Below are positions 1 to 5,484 of a DNA stretch of 7,407 nucleotides, in pieces (position 1 is the stretch's first letter; each line of letters starts with the position of its first letter). This DNA is from Nitrospinota bacterium (GTDB lineage: Bacteria > UBA8248 > JACPRG01). The notes below the pieces were generated by a model that made no database searches, was not told the DNA's origin, and worked only from the letters and a program-made list of their open reading frames with translations. The position numbers and the translations under genes are program-made. The stretch is taken from the NCBI GenBank assembly GCA_030740135.1, contig JASLXW010000092.1, positions 1-7,407 on the forward strand. Reading direction: 5' to 3'.

Positions 1-1
1 C

Positions 2-1078
2 GGACTGTCGGAAAAGGACCTGAGGGAGGGTTTGCTCCGGCTTCTCTCCCACCCGGACATCGCCTCCAAGCACTTCATCTATTCCCAGTATGACCACATG
101 GTCCGGACGGACACGCTTTTGCGGCCGGGGGGAGACGCCGCCGTCCTCCGGGTCAAGGGGACCTCGAAAGGGCTGGCGCTCACCGTGGACGGCAACGCCC
201 GCTATTGCGCCCTGGACCCCCGCCGGGGCGGGCGGATCGCCGTTGCCGAGGCCGCGCGGAACCTTTCCTGCGCCGGGGCGGAGCCGATCGGGCTTACGGA
301 TTGTCTCAACTTCGGGAACCCAGAGCGGCCCGAGGTGATGTGGGAGTTTTCCGAGGCGGTGGAAGGGATGTCCGAGGCCTGCCGGGCGCTGGGCGTTCCG
401 GTGGTCAGCGGGAACGTGAGCTTTTATAACGAGACCGGCGGCGAGAACATCCACCCGACGCCGACGGTGGGGATGGTGGGGCTGCTGGAGGACGCGGCGG
501 GGTTCTGTCCGGCGGCGTTTCAGCGTGAGGGGGATTACGTGGCCCTCCTGGGTCCGTCGGGGGGTGAATCCTCAAGGGCGGGGCTGGGAGGCAGCGCCTA
601 TCTCTGGAACGTCCTCGGGATGAGACGGGGACCTTGTCCGCCGGTGGACCTGGAGCGGGAGGCCGCGCTCCATCGGCTTTGCCGGCGCGCCGTCTCCGAT
701 GGAATTCTTTCTTCGTGTCACGATGTCTCGGACGGGGGAGTGGCGGTCGCGTTGGCCGAAAGCGGGCTTTTGGCCGACCCGCCGCTGGGCGCTTCTGTGG
801 AAATTGTCCGGGGAGGGCGTCCGGACGAGGTCCTGTTCGGCGAAGCCCAGGGATGGGCGGTGATCTCGCTGCCCCTCGATGAGCTGCCCCGGTTGGAAAC
901 GCTTGCCGGGGAGATGGGCGTGGCGCTGGACGTCTTGGGCCGTGTGACCGGGGAATCCTTCATGGTCGAGGTCTCCTCCGGCGAGGCGGGGGCGGCGGGG
1001 AGCGTTCTGCGCGCCCCCGTCCGGGACCTGTGGGAGGCGTGGCGCACGGGGCTGGAGCGGGCGCTCGGTTCGGCCTGA
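2..1078 (+). CDS. purL: Phosphoribosylformylglycinamidine synthase subunit PurL, C-terminal part (5' truncated by window)
   Basis: PurL converts formylglycinamide ribonucleotide to formylglycinamidine ribonucleotide with ATP and glutamine-derived ammonia, the fourth step of de novo purine synthesis in the cytosol. The frame is open from base 2, so the true start lies upstream; 358 residues are visible, about half of a small-type bacterial PurL of about 740 residues, which works with separate PurQ and PurS. Seen in order: a YDHMV segment, a GGDAAVLRVKG segment, RNLSCAGAEPIGLTDCLNFGNPE, PVVSGNVSFYNET, PTPTVGMVGL, then the second AIRS-like lobe with GLGGSAYL and SCHDVSDGG. All are family hallmarks, so the assignment is secure. 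One oddity is a Trp in LFGEAQGWAVISL, where family members usually have Arg (EAQxR/ESQxR). The visible part ends with TGA at 1076-1078. It is the upstream partner of purF, which follows after one intervening gene. Confidence 0.96.
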   Translation, partial: GLSEKDLREGLLRLLSHPDIASKHFIYSQYDHMVRTDTLLRPGGDAAVLRVKGTSKGLALTVDGNARYCALDPRRGGRIAVAEAARNLSCAGAEPIGLTDCLNFGNPERPEVMWEFSEAVEGMSEACRALGVPVVSGNVSFYNETGGENIHPTPTVGMVGLLEDAAGFCPAAFQREGDYVALLGPSGGESSRAGLGGSAYLWNVLGMRRGPCPPVDLEREAALHRLCRRAVSDGILSSCHDVSDGGVAVALAESGLLADPPLGASVEIVRGGRPDEVLFGEAQGWAVISLPLDELPRLETLAGEMGVALDVLGRVTGESFMVEVSSGEAGAAGSVLRAPVRDLWEAWRTGLERALGSA

Positions 1079-1097
1079 GGGAGCGCTTCGGATTTTT
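1061..1097 (+). terminator. Weak intrinsic terminator candidate at the purL stop
   Basis: GCGCTC at 1061-1066 can pair with GAGCGC at 1081-1086 around a 14-nt loop that contains the purL stop codon. A run of five T follows at 1093-1097, six bases after the stem. The stem is short, the loop large and the T run displaced, so this is only a candidate. It fits the presence of a fresh promoter about 100 nt further on. Confidence 0.25.
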
Positions 1098-1199
1098 CGT
1101 TGAGGAATGAAATTTGCTTCCTTTTCCATGGCGGCCGCCGGGCGGATGGATTCTTCGCAAGGCTCCGGGAGGTCGGATCGGGGTCTGTCGCCCAGCAGC

Positions 1200-1230
1200 T
1201 TGACTTGTCGAGGCGGGGGCCGCCTATAAT
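1200..1230 (+). promoter_or_regulatory. Sigma70-type promoter for the cupin-purF unit
   Basis: A perfect TATAAT lies at 1225-1230 in an otherwise GC-rich region. TTGACT, five of six matches to the -35 consensus, lies at 1200-1205, giving a 19-nt spacer, longer than the ideal 17. Transcription would start near 1237 and give a leader of about 70 nt before the cupin ATG. A consensus -10 box is rare by chance at this composition, so I think this is real. It would separate transcription of purF from that of purL. Confidence 0.6.
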
Positions 1231-1257
1231 GGATGGAGTCAAGGTTCGGTTGAAGGC

Positions 1258-1292
1258 GCCGGGGGTCCCGGCCTTACCGCCCGGTCTTCGGG
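1258..1292 (+). other. GC-rich hairpins in the cupin mRNA leader
   Basis: GCCGGG at 1258-1263 and CCCGGC at 1267-1272 form a perfect 6-bp inverted repeat around a 3-nt loop. A second, smaller one (CCCG 1280-1283, CGGG 1289-1292) overlaps the only Shine-Dalgarno-like stretch (GGGGAG, 1290-1295) ahead of the cupin ATG. Both lie inside the leader predicted from the TATAAT box. They could restrain translation of the cupin, but no known riboswitch class is recognised. Confidence 0.35.
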
Positions 1293-1307
1293 GAGTGTGT
1301 TTGCATC

Positions 1308-1634
1308 ATGAGCGTGGATTCCTATTACTCCGTGGGCACGGTTCAGGAGTGGTTTGATTGTGACGCCGAGCCCGAGGAGATCGTCGAGGCCATGTCCGAT
1401 CGGGACTTCAAGGTGTTCGGCGCCGTTCAGCCCCCCGGCGTCCTGGTCCCGTACCACACCCACGAACAGGAAGAGTGGCTCATCGTCCTGGAAGGGTGCA
1501 TGAAGCTCATCATCGAGGAAGAACCCGTCATGCTGGACGTGGGGGACGTGATCACCATCGCCCCCGAGGCCGTTCACGGCGCCGTGGCGGTCGGGGGCGA
1601 ATCCGCCAAGATCCTGATCGCGTTCCAGAACTGA
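1308..1634 (+). CDS. Small single-domain cupin protein
   Basis: This 108-residue protein is one cupin beta-barrel. Motif 1 fits the family pattern exactly: G44, H50, H52, E56 and G63 in the G-x5-HxH-x3-E-x6-G arrangement. Motif 2 is G79, P86 and H90. The two His of motif 1, E56 and H90 are the usual ligands of one divalent metal (Fe, Mn, Zn or Ni), so metal binding is likely. Such minimal cupins include sugar-binding, isomerase, dioxygenase and purely regulatory proteins, and the sequence does not separate these; no substrate is proposed. The N-terminal 40 residues are acidic, with several Glu and Asp. The ATG at 1308 has a GGGGAG about 12 nt upstream, rather far. The gene sits between purL and purF with its own promoter and ends 41 nt before purF, so it is probably cotranscribed with purF. 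No signal peptide; cytosolic. Confidence 0.85.
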   Translation: MSVDSYYSVGTVQEWFDCDAEPEEIVEAMSDRDFKVFGAVQPPGVLVPYHTHEQEEWLIVLEGCMKLIIEEEPVMLDVGDVITIAPEAVHGAVAVGGESAKILIAFQN

Positions 1635-1645
1635 ACAACGCCGTC

Positions 1646-1657
1646 TCACCTCCTTTC
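1646..1657 (+). other. Anti-Shine-Dalgarno-like sequence in the purF leader
   Basis: TCACCTCCTTTC lies 18 nt before the purF ATG. It equals the pyrimidine-rich 3' tail of typical bacterial 16S rRNA, and read on the minus strand it is a perfect ribosome binding site. On the purF mRNA it cannot bind the ribosome tail, and no purine-rich stretch replaces it. This may be coincidence, but it marks an unusual translation start. Confidence 0.35.
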
Positions 1658-1675
1658 CCCGGTCCTCAATCACTC

Positions 1676-3103
1676 ATGTCTGACCATTTCCGCGACGAAT
1701 GCGGGGTATTCGGAATTCTGGGCGACCCGGAGGCCGCCCGGATTGCCTACCTCGGCCTGTACGCCCTGCAACACCGCGGACAGGAAAGCGCGGGCATCGT
1801 CGCCTCCGACGGCGCCGGGCTGCGCCTGGAGGTCGGCATGGGCCTGGTGGCCGATGTCTTCACGCAGGAGCGCCTGAGCCGCTTGCCCGGGAGCCTGGCC
1901 GTCGGGCACAACCGGTACTCGACCGCCGGGTCGAGCGATCTTTCCAATGCGCAACCCTTTGTGGTGACTTATTCCCGGGGCGGTTTGGCCGTCGCGCACA
2001 ACGGGAACCTGATCAATGCCCCCGCGCTGCGCCGGGCGCTGGAGGAAGAGGGGGCCATTTTCCGGTCCACGATGGACACCGAGGTGATCGTTCACCTGAT
2101 AGCCCGATCCAAGCGCGACACGCTCGAAGAGCGGGCGGCCGAGGCCCTGGGCCAGGTCGAGGGGGCCTATTCCCTGCTGCTCATGACGGAAGACATGCTC
2201 ATCGGCGTTCGGGACCCCCGGGGCCTGCGCCCGCTTTTCCTGGGGCGGCGGGGCCGCGCCCACGTTTTGGCTTCCGAGAGCTGCGCCCTCGATCTCATCG
2301 AAGGCGAAGCGATCCGGGAAGTCGAGCCGGGCGAGATGGTTGTGGTGGAGGGCTCCGGCGTCCAGTCCATCCGCCCTTTCGAGCCCGAGACGCCGACGCC
2401 GTGTGTGTTCGAGCTGGTCTATTTCTCCCGGCCGGACAGCCGGGTTTTCGGCCGGAACGTGTACCGGGTCCGCAAGGCGATGGGCAGGCGGCTGGCCGAG
2501 GAGCATCCGGCGGAGGCGGACCTGGTGATCCCCGTCCCGGATTCCGGCGTTCCCGCCGCGATGGGATACGCGCTGCGGGCGGACCTGCCGTTCGAGCTGG
2601 GTCTGGTGCGGAACCACTACGTGGGCCGGACGTTCATCGAGCCCCGCCAATCCATCCGTCATTTCGGCGTGAAGATTAAACTGAACCCGGTGAGCGACCT
2701 GCTGGAAGGCCGAAGCGTCGCCGTGGTGGATGATTCCATCGTCCGGGCGACGACGGCGAAGAAGATCGTGGAGATGCTCCGGCACGCGGGCGCGCGGGAG
2801 GTGCACTTCCGGGTCAGCTCGCCTCGCATCACCCACTCGTGCTTTTACGGCATCGATACGCCCAGCCGGGAGGAGCTCATCGCCGCGTCGCATCCGGTGG
2901 AGGGGATCCGACGCTTCCTGGGCGCGGACAGCCTGGGGTACCTGAGCCTGGAGGGGATGCTGGACGCGGCGAAAGACCAATCGCCTGAAGGGGCCGGCTT
3001 GACGCCCGGCGCTGCCAGGGAGATATACTGCACGGCCTGTTTCACCGGGGAGTACCCCATCCCCGTCACGGACGCTGCGCGGCCGGAGGAGGCGGTTCGA
3101 TGA
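1676..3103 (+). CDS. purF: Amidophosphoribosyltransferase (glutamine PRPP amidotransferase), 4Fe-4S type
   Basis: PurF makes 5-phosphoribosylamine from PRPP and glutamine, the committed step of purine synthesis. The 475-residue protein has an N-terminal Ntn glutaminase domain (about 9-240) and a C-terminal phosphoribosyltransferase domain (about 265-440). The ATG at 1676 is chosen because it leaves an 8-residue propeptide before C9, the expected catalytic N-terminal Cys after self-processing; the frame stays open further upstream, but only as overlap with the cupin gene. HNRYST (78-83) and HNGNL (108-112) are glutaminase motifs. C243, C389, C452 and C455 (the last two as CTAC) match the four cluster ligands of the Bacillus-type enzyme, whose cluster is oxygen sensitive. 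The PRPP loop reads VDDSIVRATT (351-360), with Ala where GTT is usual. There is no Shine-Dalgarno before the ATG, so translation may be coupled to the cupin 41 nt upstream. Feedback inhibition by AMP/GMP is known for the family. Confidence 0.97.
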   Translation: MSDHFRDECGVFGILGDPEAARIAYLGLYALQHRGQESAGIVASDGAGLRLEVGMGLVADVFTQERLSRLPGSLAVGHNRYSTAGSSDLSNAQPFVVTYSRGGLAVAHNGNLINAPALRRALEEEGAIFRSTMDTEVIVHLIARSKRDTLEERAAEALGQVEGAYSLLLMTEDMLIGVRDPRGLRPLFLGRRGRAHVLASESCALDLIEGEAIREVEPGEMVVVEGSGVQSIRPFEPETPTPCVFELVYFSRPDSRVFGRNVYRVRKAMGRRLAEEHPAEADLVIPVPDSGVPAAMGYALRADLPFELGLVRNHYVGRTFIEPRQSIRHFGVKIKLNPVSDLLEGRSVAVVDDSIVRATTAKKIVEMLRHAGAREVHFRVSSPRITHSCFYGIDTPSREELIAASHPVEGIRRFLGADSLGYLSLEGMLDAAKDQSPEGAGLTPGAAREIYCTACFTGEYPIPVTDAARPEEAVR

Positions 3104-3126
3104 ACGGAGAGATCCACGTTGCGTGA
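3085..3126 (+). promoter_or_regulatory. Strong RBS plus ATGA overlap and 8-codon mini-ORF before the lipoprotein gene
   Basis: GGAGGAGG at 3085-3092, within the purF end, stands 7 nt before an ATG at 3100 that overlaps the purF stop as ATGA. That frame encodes only MNGEIHVA and stops at 3124-3126, just past the TTG (3119) that begins the lipoprotein frame. The TTG has its own weaker GGAGAG at 3106-3111. The layout suits termination-reinitiation coupling; alternatively, a one-base error near 3112-3122 hides an ATG start. Confidence 0.4.
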
Positions 3127-3475
3127 GCGCGCGAACCGACACCTCGGCGCCCGGTGGGCGGGCCCGGTCTTGGCCGCCTGTGCGGCGGCCTTTGTGCTCG
3201 GCCTGGCTTCGTGCACGAAAGACCCTCTCAAACAGGCCCTGAGTGGAAAGTTCCTGGCGTCCGAGAACAACCGGGTGATCAGCAATTACTGCCGCTCCTG
3301 CCATGTGCACCGGGATTTCGCGGCCGCGAACCATATGGCGGTCATCAAGCCGCGCTATAGGGTGCGAAAGTATCGGGAGGCCGAGGAGTGCCGGGATTGC
3401 CACAGTGTGAAGTTCGGTTTCTTCGGTCCCGCGCACCGGCGCACCCTCCATCCGCCGGACGGCCGGAGGTTGTGA
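3119..3475 (+). CDS. Small diheme c-type cytochrome lipoprotein
   Basis: This 118-residue protein begins with a charged n-region (RERANRHLGAR), a hydrophobic segment (about 13-30) and a lipobox LASC ending at C32, so it should be exported, lipidated on C32 and anchored facing the periplasm or the outer surface. The mature part of about 87 residues has two CxxCH haem c motifs, CRSCH at 58-62 and CRDCH at 91-95. H64, H72, H106 and H111 are candidate second axial ligands. An electron-transfer role is inferred; I recognise no named family and no redox partner is encoded here. The start is TTG at 3119 with GGAGAG 7 nt before it. The in-frame GTG at 3194 would destroy the signal peptide, and an upstream ATG is out of frame. 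It follows purF by 15 nt and is probably cotranscribed, which is odd for a purine gene. Maturation would need a cytochrome c biogenesis system elsewhere. Confidence 0.8.
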   Translation: MRERANRHLGARWAGPVLAACAAAFVLGLASCTKDPLKQALSGKFLASENNRVISNYCRSCHVHRDFAAANHMAVIKPRYRVRKYREAEECRDCHSVKFGFFGPAHRRTLHPPDGRRL

Positions 3476-3560
3476 GGGACTTCTACCCGCCGGAGCGTTG
3501 CGCGGAGCCCCGGCTTCTTCCCCTGTTGACCGTCGATCCCCCCGCCCCGCCGGCCGATGC

Positions 3561-3590
3561 GCCGTGAATCCGGACGCCGTGCATCCGGAC
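3561..3590 (+). repeat. 15-bp tandem duplication (two copies)
   Basis: GCCGTGAATCCGGAC (3561-3575) is followed directly by GCCGTGCATCCGGAC (3576-3590), differing at one base. It lies in the 178-nt gap before the first ZIP gene. It may be a recent slippage duplication or a doubled binding site; 15 bp is close to one and a half helix turns. Confidence 0.75.
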
Positions 3591-3604
3591 GAGGTCCTCG
3601 GGTT

Positions 3605-3617
3605 TCAACCGGGTTGA
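3605..3617 (+). promoter_or_regulatory. Perfect 13-nt dyad upstream of the ZIP pair, possible operator
   Basis: TCAACC and GGTTGA are perfect inverted copies around one central G, 36 nt before the ZIP ATG. Size and position would fit a dimeric repressor site, for example one sensing metal. It does not match a Fur or Zur box I know, and a clear promoter is not visible here. Confidence 0.3.
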
Positions 3618-3653
3618 GGGTTGTGGCTTCCGAAAAGGTCTGGTTTCGAGATC

Positions 3654-4403
3654 ATGGAAGTGGTCGCGTCCAACGAAGCGGTTCTGACTGTCGTTCTCTT
3701 CTCGTCTTTGGCGGCCGGATTGGCGGGGTTGGGCGCGTTGCCCTTTTGTTGCGGCGCGAGCGTCCCCGTGCGGTGGGTTGGTTGGGCCTATGCGCTGGCG
3801 TCGGGCCTGATGCTGGGGGCCGGGTATATCCTGATGGCGGACGGACTGGAGCGCGCGACCCTGTCGGTGGTCCTCGGCGGGGGACTGGGGGTCGTGTACA
3901 CGTACTGGACGCATGCGTATACCGGGACGAAGGAGCTGGAGACGAAGCCCGCGGAGGAGTACGAGCCGGGCTATGGCCCGAAGTTCATTCTTCTCAACGC
4001 CCTCCACTCCGCCTCGGAGGGGGTCGCGATCGGCGTCGCGATGGCGGTGAGCCTGAAGCTCGGGATTTTCATGGCCCTCGCGCTGGCCGTCCATAACATC
4101 GCCGAGGCGATGGTCCTGATCGATTTCCTGAGGACGAGAACCATGTCCTTGGGGGAGTCCGTCGGGTTGTGCATCGTCACGAATGTTCCCCAGATTCTCC
4201 TGGCCATCGTGGCCTTCTCGGTCGCGCCCGCCGTTCCGGGGATGCTCCCATGGGCGCTGGGGTTCGCGGCGGGGGCGCTGGTCTATCTCGTCATGACCGA
4301 GCTCCTCCCCGGGTCTTATGAGCGGGCCAGGCACACGGGCATCGCCTTCCTGGTGAGCTTCGCCACGGGGGGGGTGGTCCTGTTGAAGGGTTTCTTCGTG
4401 TAG
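3654..4403 (+). CDS. ZIP-family divalent metal transporter, first of a tandem pair, divergent TM5 motif
   Basis: ZIP proteins move Zn, Fe, Mn or related ions into the cytoplasm. This 249-residue protein has the expected eight hydrophobic segments (roughly 9-30, 41-62, 70-88, 111-132, 136-157, 170-190, 197-218, 228-248). TM4 carries H118 and E122 (HSASEG) and TM5 carries H147, N148 and E151 (HNIAEA). The usual TM5 motif is HNIPEG, so the kink Pro and following Gly are both Ala, while the residues expected to bind metal remain. The TM3-TM4 loop is acidic (ELETKPAEEYEPGYG) and lacks the His-rich stretch of many ZIPs. A conserved ELLP lies near 216-219. The ATG at 3654 is chosen; a TTG at 3621 would add 11 residues without membrane character. 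The RBS is poor (AAAAGG 15 nt away). The stop lies 15 nt before the second ZIP gene. The metal cannot be predicted; loss of transport or heteromer formation with its neighbour is possible. Confidence 0.85.
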   Translation: MEVVASNEAVLTVVLFSSLAAGLAGLGALPFCCGASVPVRWVGWAYALASGLMLGAGYILMADGLERATLSVVLGGGLGVVYTYWTHAYTGTKELETKPAEEYEPGYGPKFILLNALHSASEGVAIGVAMAVSLKLGIFMALALAVHNIAEAMVLIDFLRTRTMSLGESVGLCIVTNVPQILLAIVAFSVAPAVPGMLPWALGFAAGALVYLVMTELLPGSYERARHTGIAFLVSFATGGVVLLKGFFV

Positions 4404-4418
4404 GGCGGGGCCGTTCCG

Positions 4419-5150
4419 ATGACCGAATCCGTTCTTCTCGTCTTTGTCTATGGTCTCATCACCGCCCTCGCGACCGGCCTGGGGGCGGTCCCGTTCCTGT
4501 TTATCAAGCAAATCTCCGCGAGGGTCGTTTCGCAGGCCAACGCCATCGCCTCCGGGCTGATGCTGGGCGCGAGCTTCGGGTTGATCATCGAGGGGACGAA
4601 CCACGGGGCCTGGCAGACGCTGGCCGGCTCGGGGATCGGCGTGCTCTTCATCCTCGCGGGCCACCGGTTGCTGGAAGGGCGGGACGTCTCGGTGATGGAC
4701 CTGAAAGGGGGAAACGCCCGGCAGGTTCTGCTCGTCCTGGGCATCATGACCGTCCATTCGTTTTCCGAGGGCGTGGCGGTCGGCGTCGCGTTCGGGGTCG
4801 GAGCGAAGCTGGCGGCCCTGATCACGATTGCGATCGCCGTCCACAACATCCCCGAGGGCCTCGCCATCAGCGCCGTCATGCGGCCCAAGGGGATCAGCGT
4901 TCCGGCCTGCGCCGGGTGGAGCGTTTTCTCGTCCCTGCCCCAACCCCTCATGGCCGTCCCCGCGTTCCTCTTTGTGGAGTCTTTCCGCCCGTTCCTGCCC
5001 TACGGCCTCGGGTTCGCGGCGGGGGCGATGGTGTTCATGGTGTTCCTCGAGCTTCTTCCCGAGGCGTACGAAAAGTGTGGCAAGTCCACCGTCGGCCTGC
5101 TGGTCAGCGTCACGCTGGGGGCGATGATCCTGTTTCAGCGGTATCTTTAG
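4419..5150 (+). CDS. ZIP-family divalent metal transporter, second of a tandem pair, canonical motifs
   Basis: This 243-residue inner-membrane protein is a paralogue of the gene just before it. It has the complete ZIP signatures: H113 and E117 in TM4 (HSFSEG) and H142, N143, P145, E146 and G147 in TM5 (HNIPEG), which form the metal site inside the helix bundle. Ser114 stands where many ZIPs have Asn, so the second site of a binuclear centre may be weaker. ASGLMLGA near 44-51 and GFAAGA near 198-203 are shared with the partner, as is the C-terminal ELLPEAYEK stretch (211-219). The TM3-TM4 loop (about 82-100) is short and not His-rich. The ATG has a G-rich stretch (GGCGGGG, 4404-4410) 8 nt upstream. 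Overall it resembles the ZupT/ZIP group importing Zn, Fe or Mn; substrate is not resolved. It is cotranscribed with the first ZIP. Confidence 0.92.
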   Translation: MTESVLLVFVYGLITALATGLGAVPFLFIKQISARVVSQANAIASGLMLGASFGLIIEGTNHGAWQTLAGSGIGVLFILAGHRLLEGRDVSVMDLKGGNARQVLLVLGIMTVHSFSEGVAVGVAFGVGAKLAALITIAIAVHNIPEGLAISAVMRPKGISVPACAGWSVFSSLPQPLMAVPAFLFVESFRPFLPYGLGFAAGAMVFMVFLELLPEAYEKCGKSTVGLLVSVTLGAMILFQRYL

Positions 5151-5300
5151 GAGGGGCCTGAGAAACTCCTTGGAAGCGCCTTCGCGGGGGATGCGCCAAC
5201 CTCGAATTCTGTCTTGCCGAGCGAGAGGTTTCCCGACCCGGAGGGTCACCCGACCCAATGGCTGGTCGGCCCCGGCGGGGAGTTTCGCGGTGACGCGCCT

Positions 5301-5319
5301 GAGTTTTTGAACTCTTTTT
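5301..5319 (+). terminator. Weak hairpin with T-tract downstream of the ZIP pair
   Basis: GAGTT (5301-5305) pairs with AACTC (5310-5314) around TTTG and is followed directly by five T. The stem is only 5 bp and partly A-T, so termination would be weak. It overlaps the promoter candidate at 5307, and both may not be true. Confidence 0.25.
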
Positions 5320-5335
5320 CGAACGCCGTTAAGAT
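5307..5335 (+). promoter_or_regulatory. Candidate sigma70 promoter for truA
   Basis: TTGAAC (5307-5312) and TAAGAT (5330-5335) are separated by the ideal 17 nt; each matches four of six consensus bases, including the key TTGA and TA...T positions. Transcription would begin near 5342, giving a leader of about 140 nt. A second, poorer -35-like TTTACA occurs at 5406 without a good -10. Confidence 0.35.
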
Positions 5336-5484
5336 TCTCGGTGTCTATTCCAGGATGACGAAAATGAGGCTGGAAACGCTTCGGCATGAAGTCATTCCTC
5401 CGCGCTTTACAATTTTCCGGGGCGCTGAGACACTGACCATCCGCCGGGAATCTCCGATGTGCGAACACGCGATGGGCCGGTGTC

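Larger units (their letters stand above)
5151..5484 (+). other. 334-nt intergenic region with several inverted repeats
   Basis: No convincing gene is visible. The stretch holds AACCTC/GAGGTT arms at 5198-5203 and 5225-5230, a small GACCC/GGGTC hairpin at 5235-5247, a repeated CCCGACCC (5232-5239 and 5248-5255), a CCCCG/CGGGG near 5270, and TTCCAG/CTGGAA arms at 5348-5353 and 5370-5375. From about 5300 the sequence becomes less GC-rich, as expected of a promoter region. A frame from a TTG at 5214 runs to 5495 but overlaps truA, lacks an RBS and resembles nothing known. The structure could be a transcription end followed by a truA leader, or a small RNA. Confidence 0.4.

Noticed and set aside
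1475..1675. Longer purF reading from an upstream start inside the cupin gene
   Set aside because: The extension is an Arg/Gly/His-rich out-of-frame reading of the cupin gene and would bury the catalytic Cys that must follow a short propeptide.
1670..3451. A 593-codon open frame on the minus strand opposite purF
   Set aside because: It mirrors purF and the lipoprotein gene; composition is that of an antisense shadow and no family features are visible.
3489..3518. Intrinsic terminator after the diheme lipoprotein gene
   Set aside because: GCCGG and CCGGC arms exist, but the loop is 16 nt and the following TTCTTCCCC is not a proper U tract.
3526..3554. Promoter for the ZIP pair at TTGACC (3526-3531)
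   Set aside because: The -35-like box is good, but no AT-containing -10 hexamer lies 16-19 nt downstream; the region there is almost pure GC.
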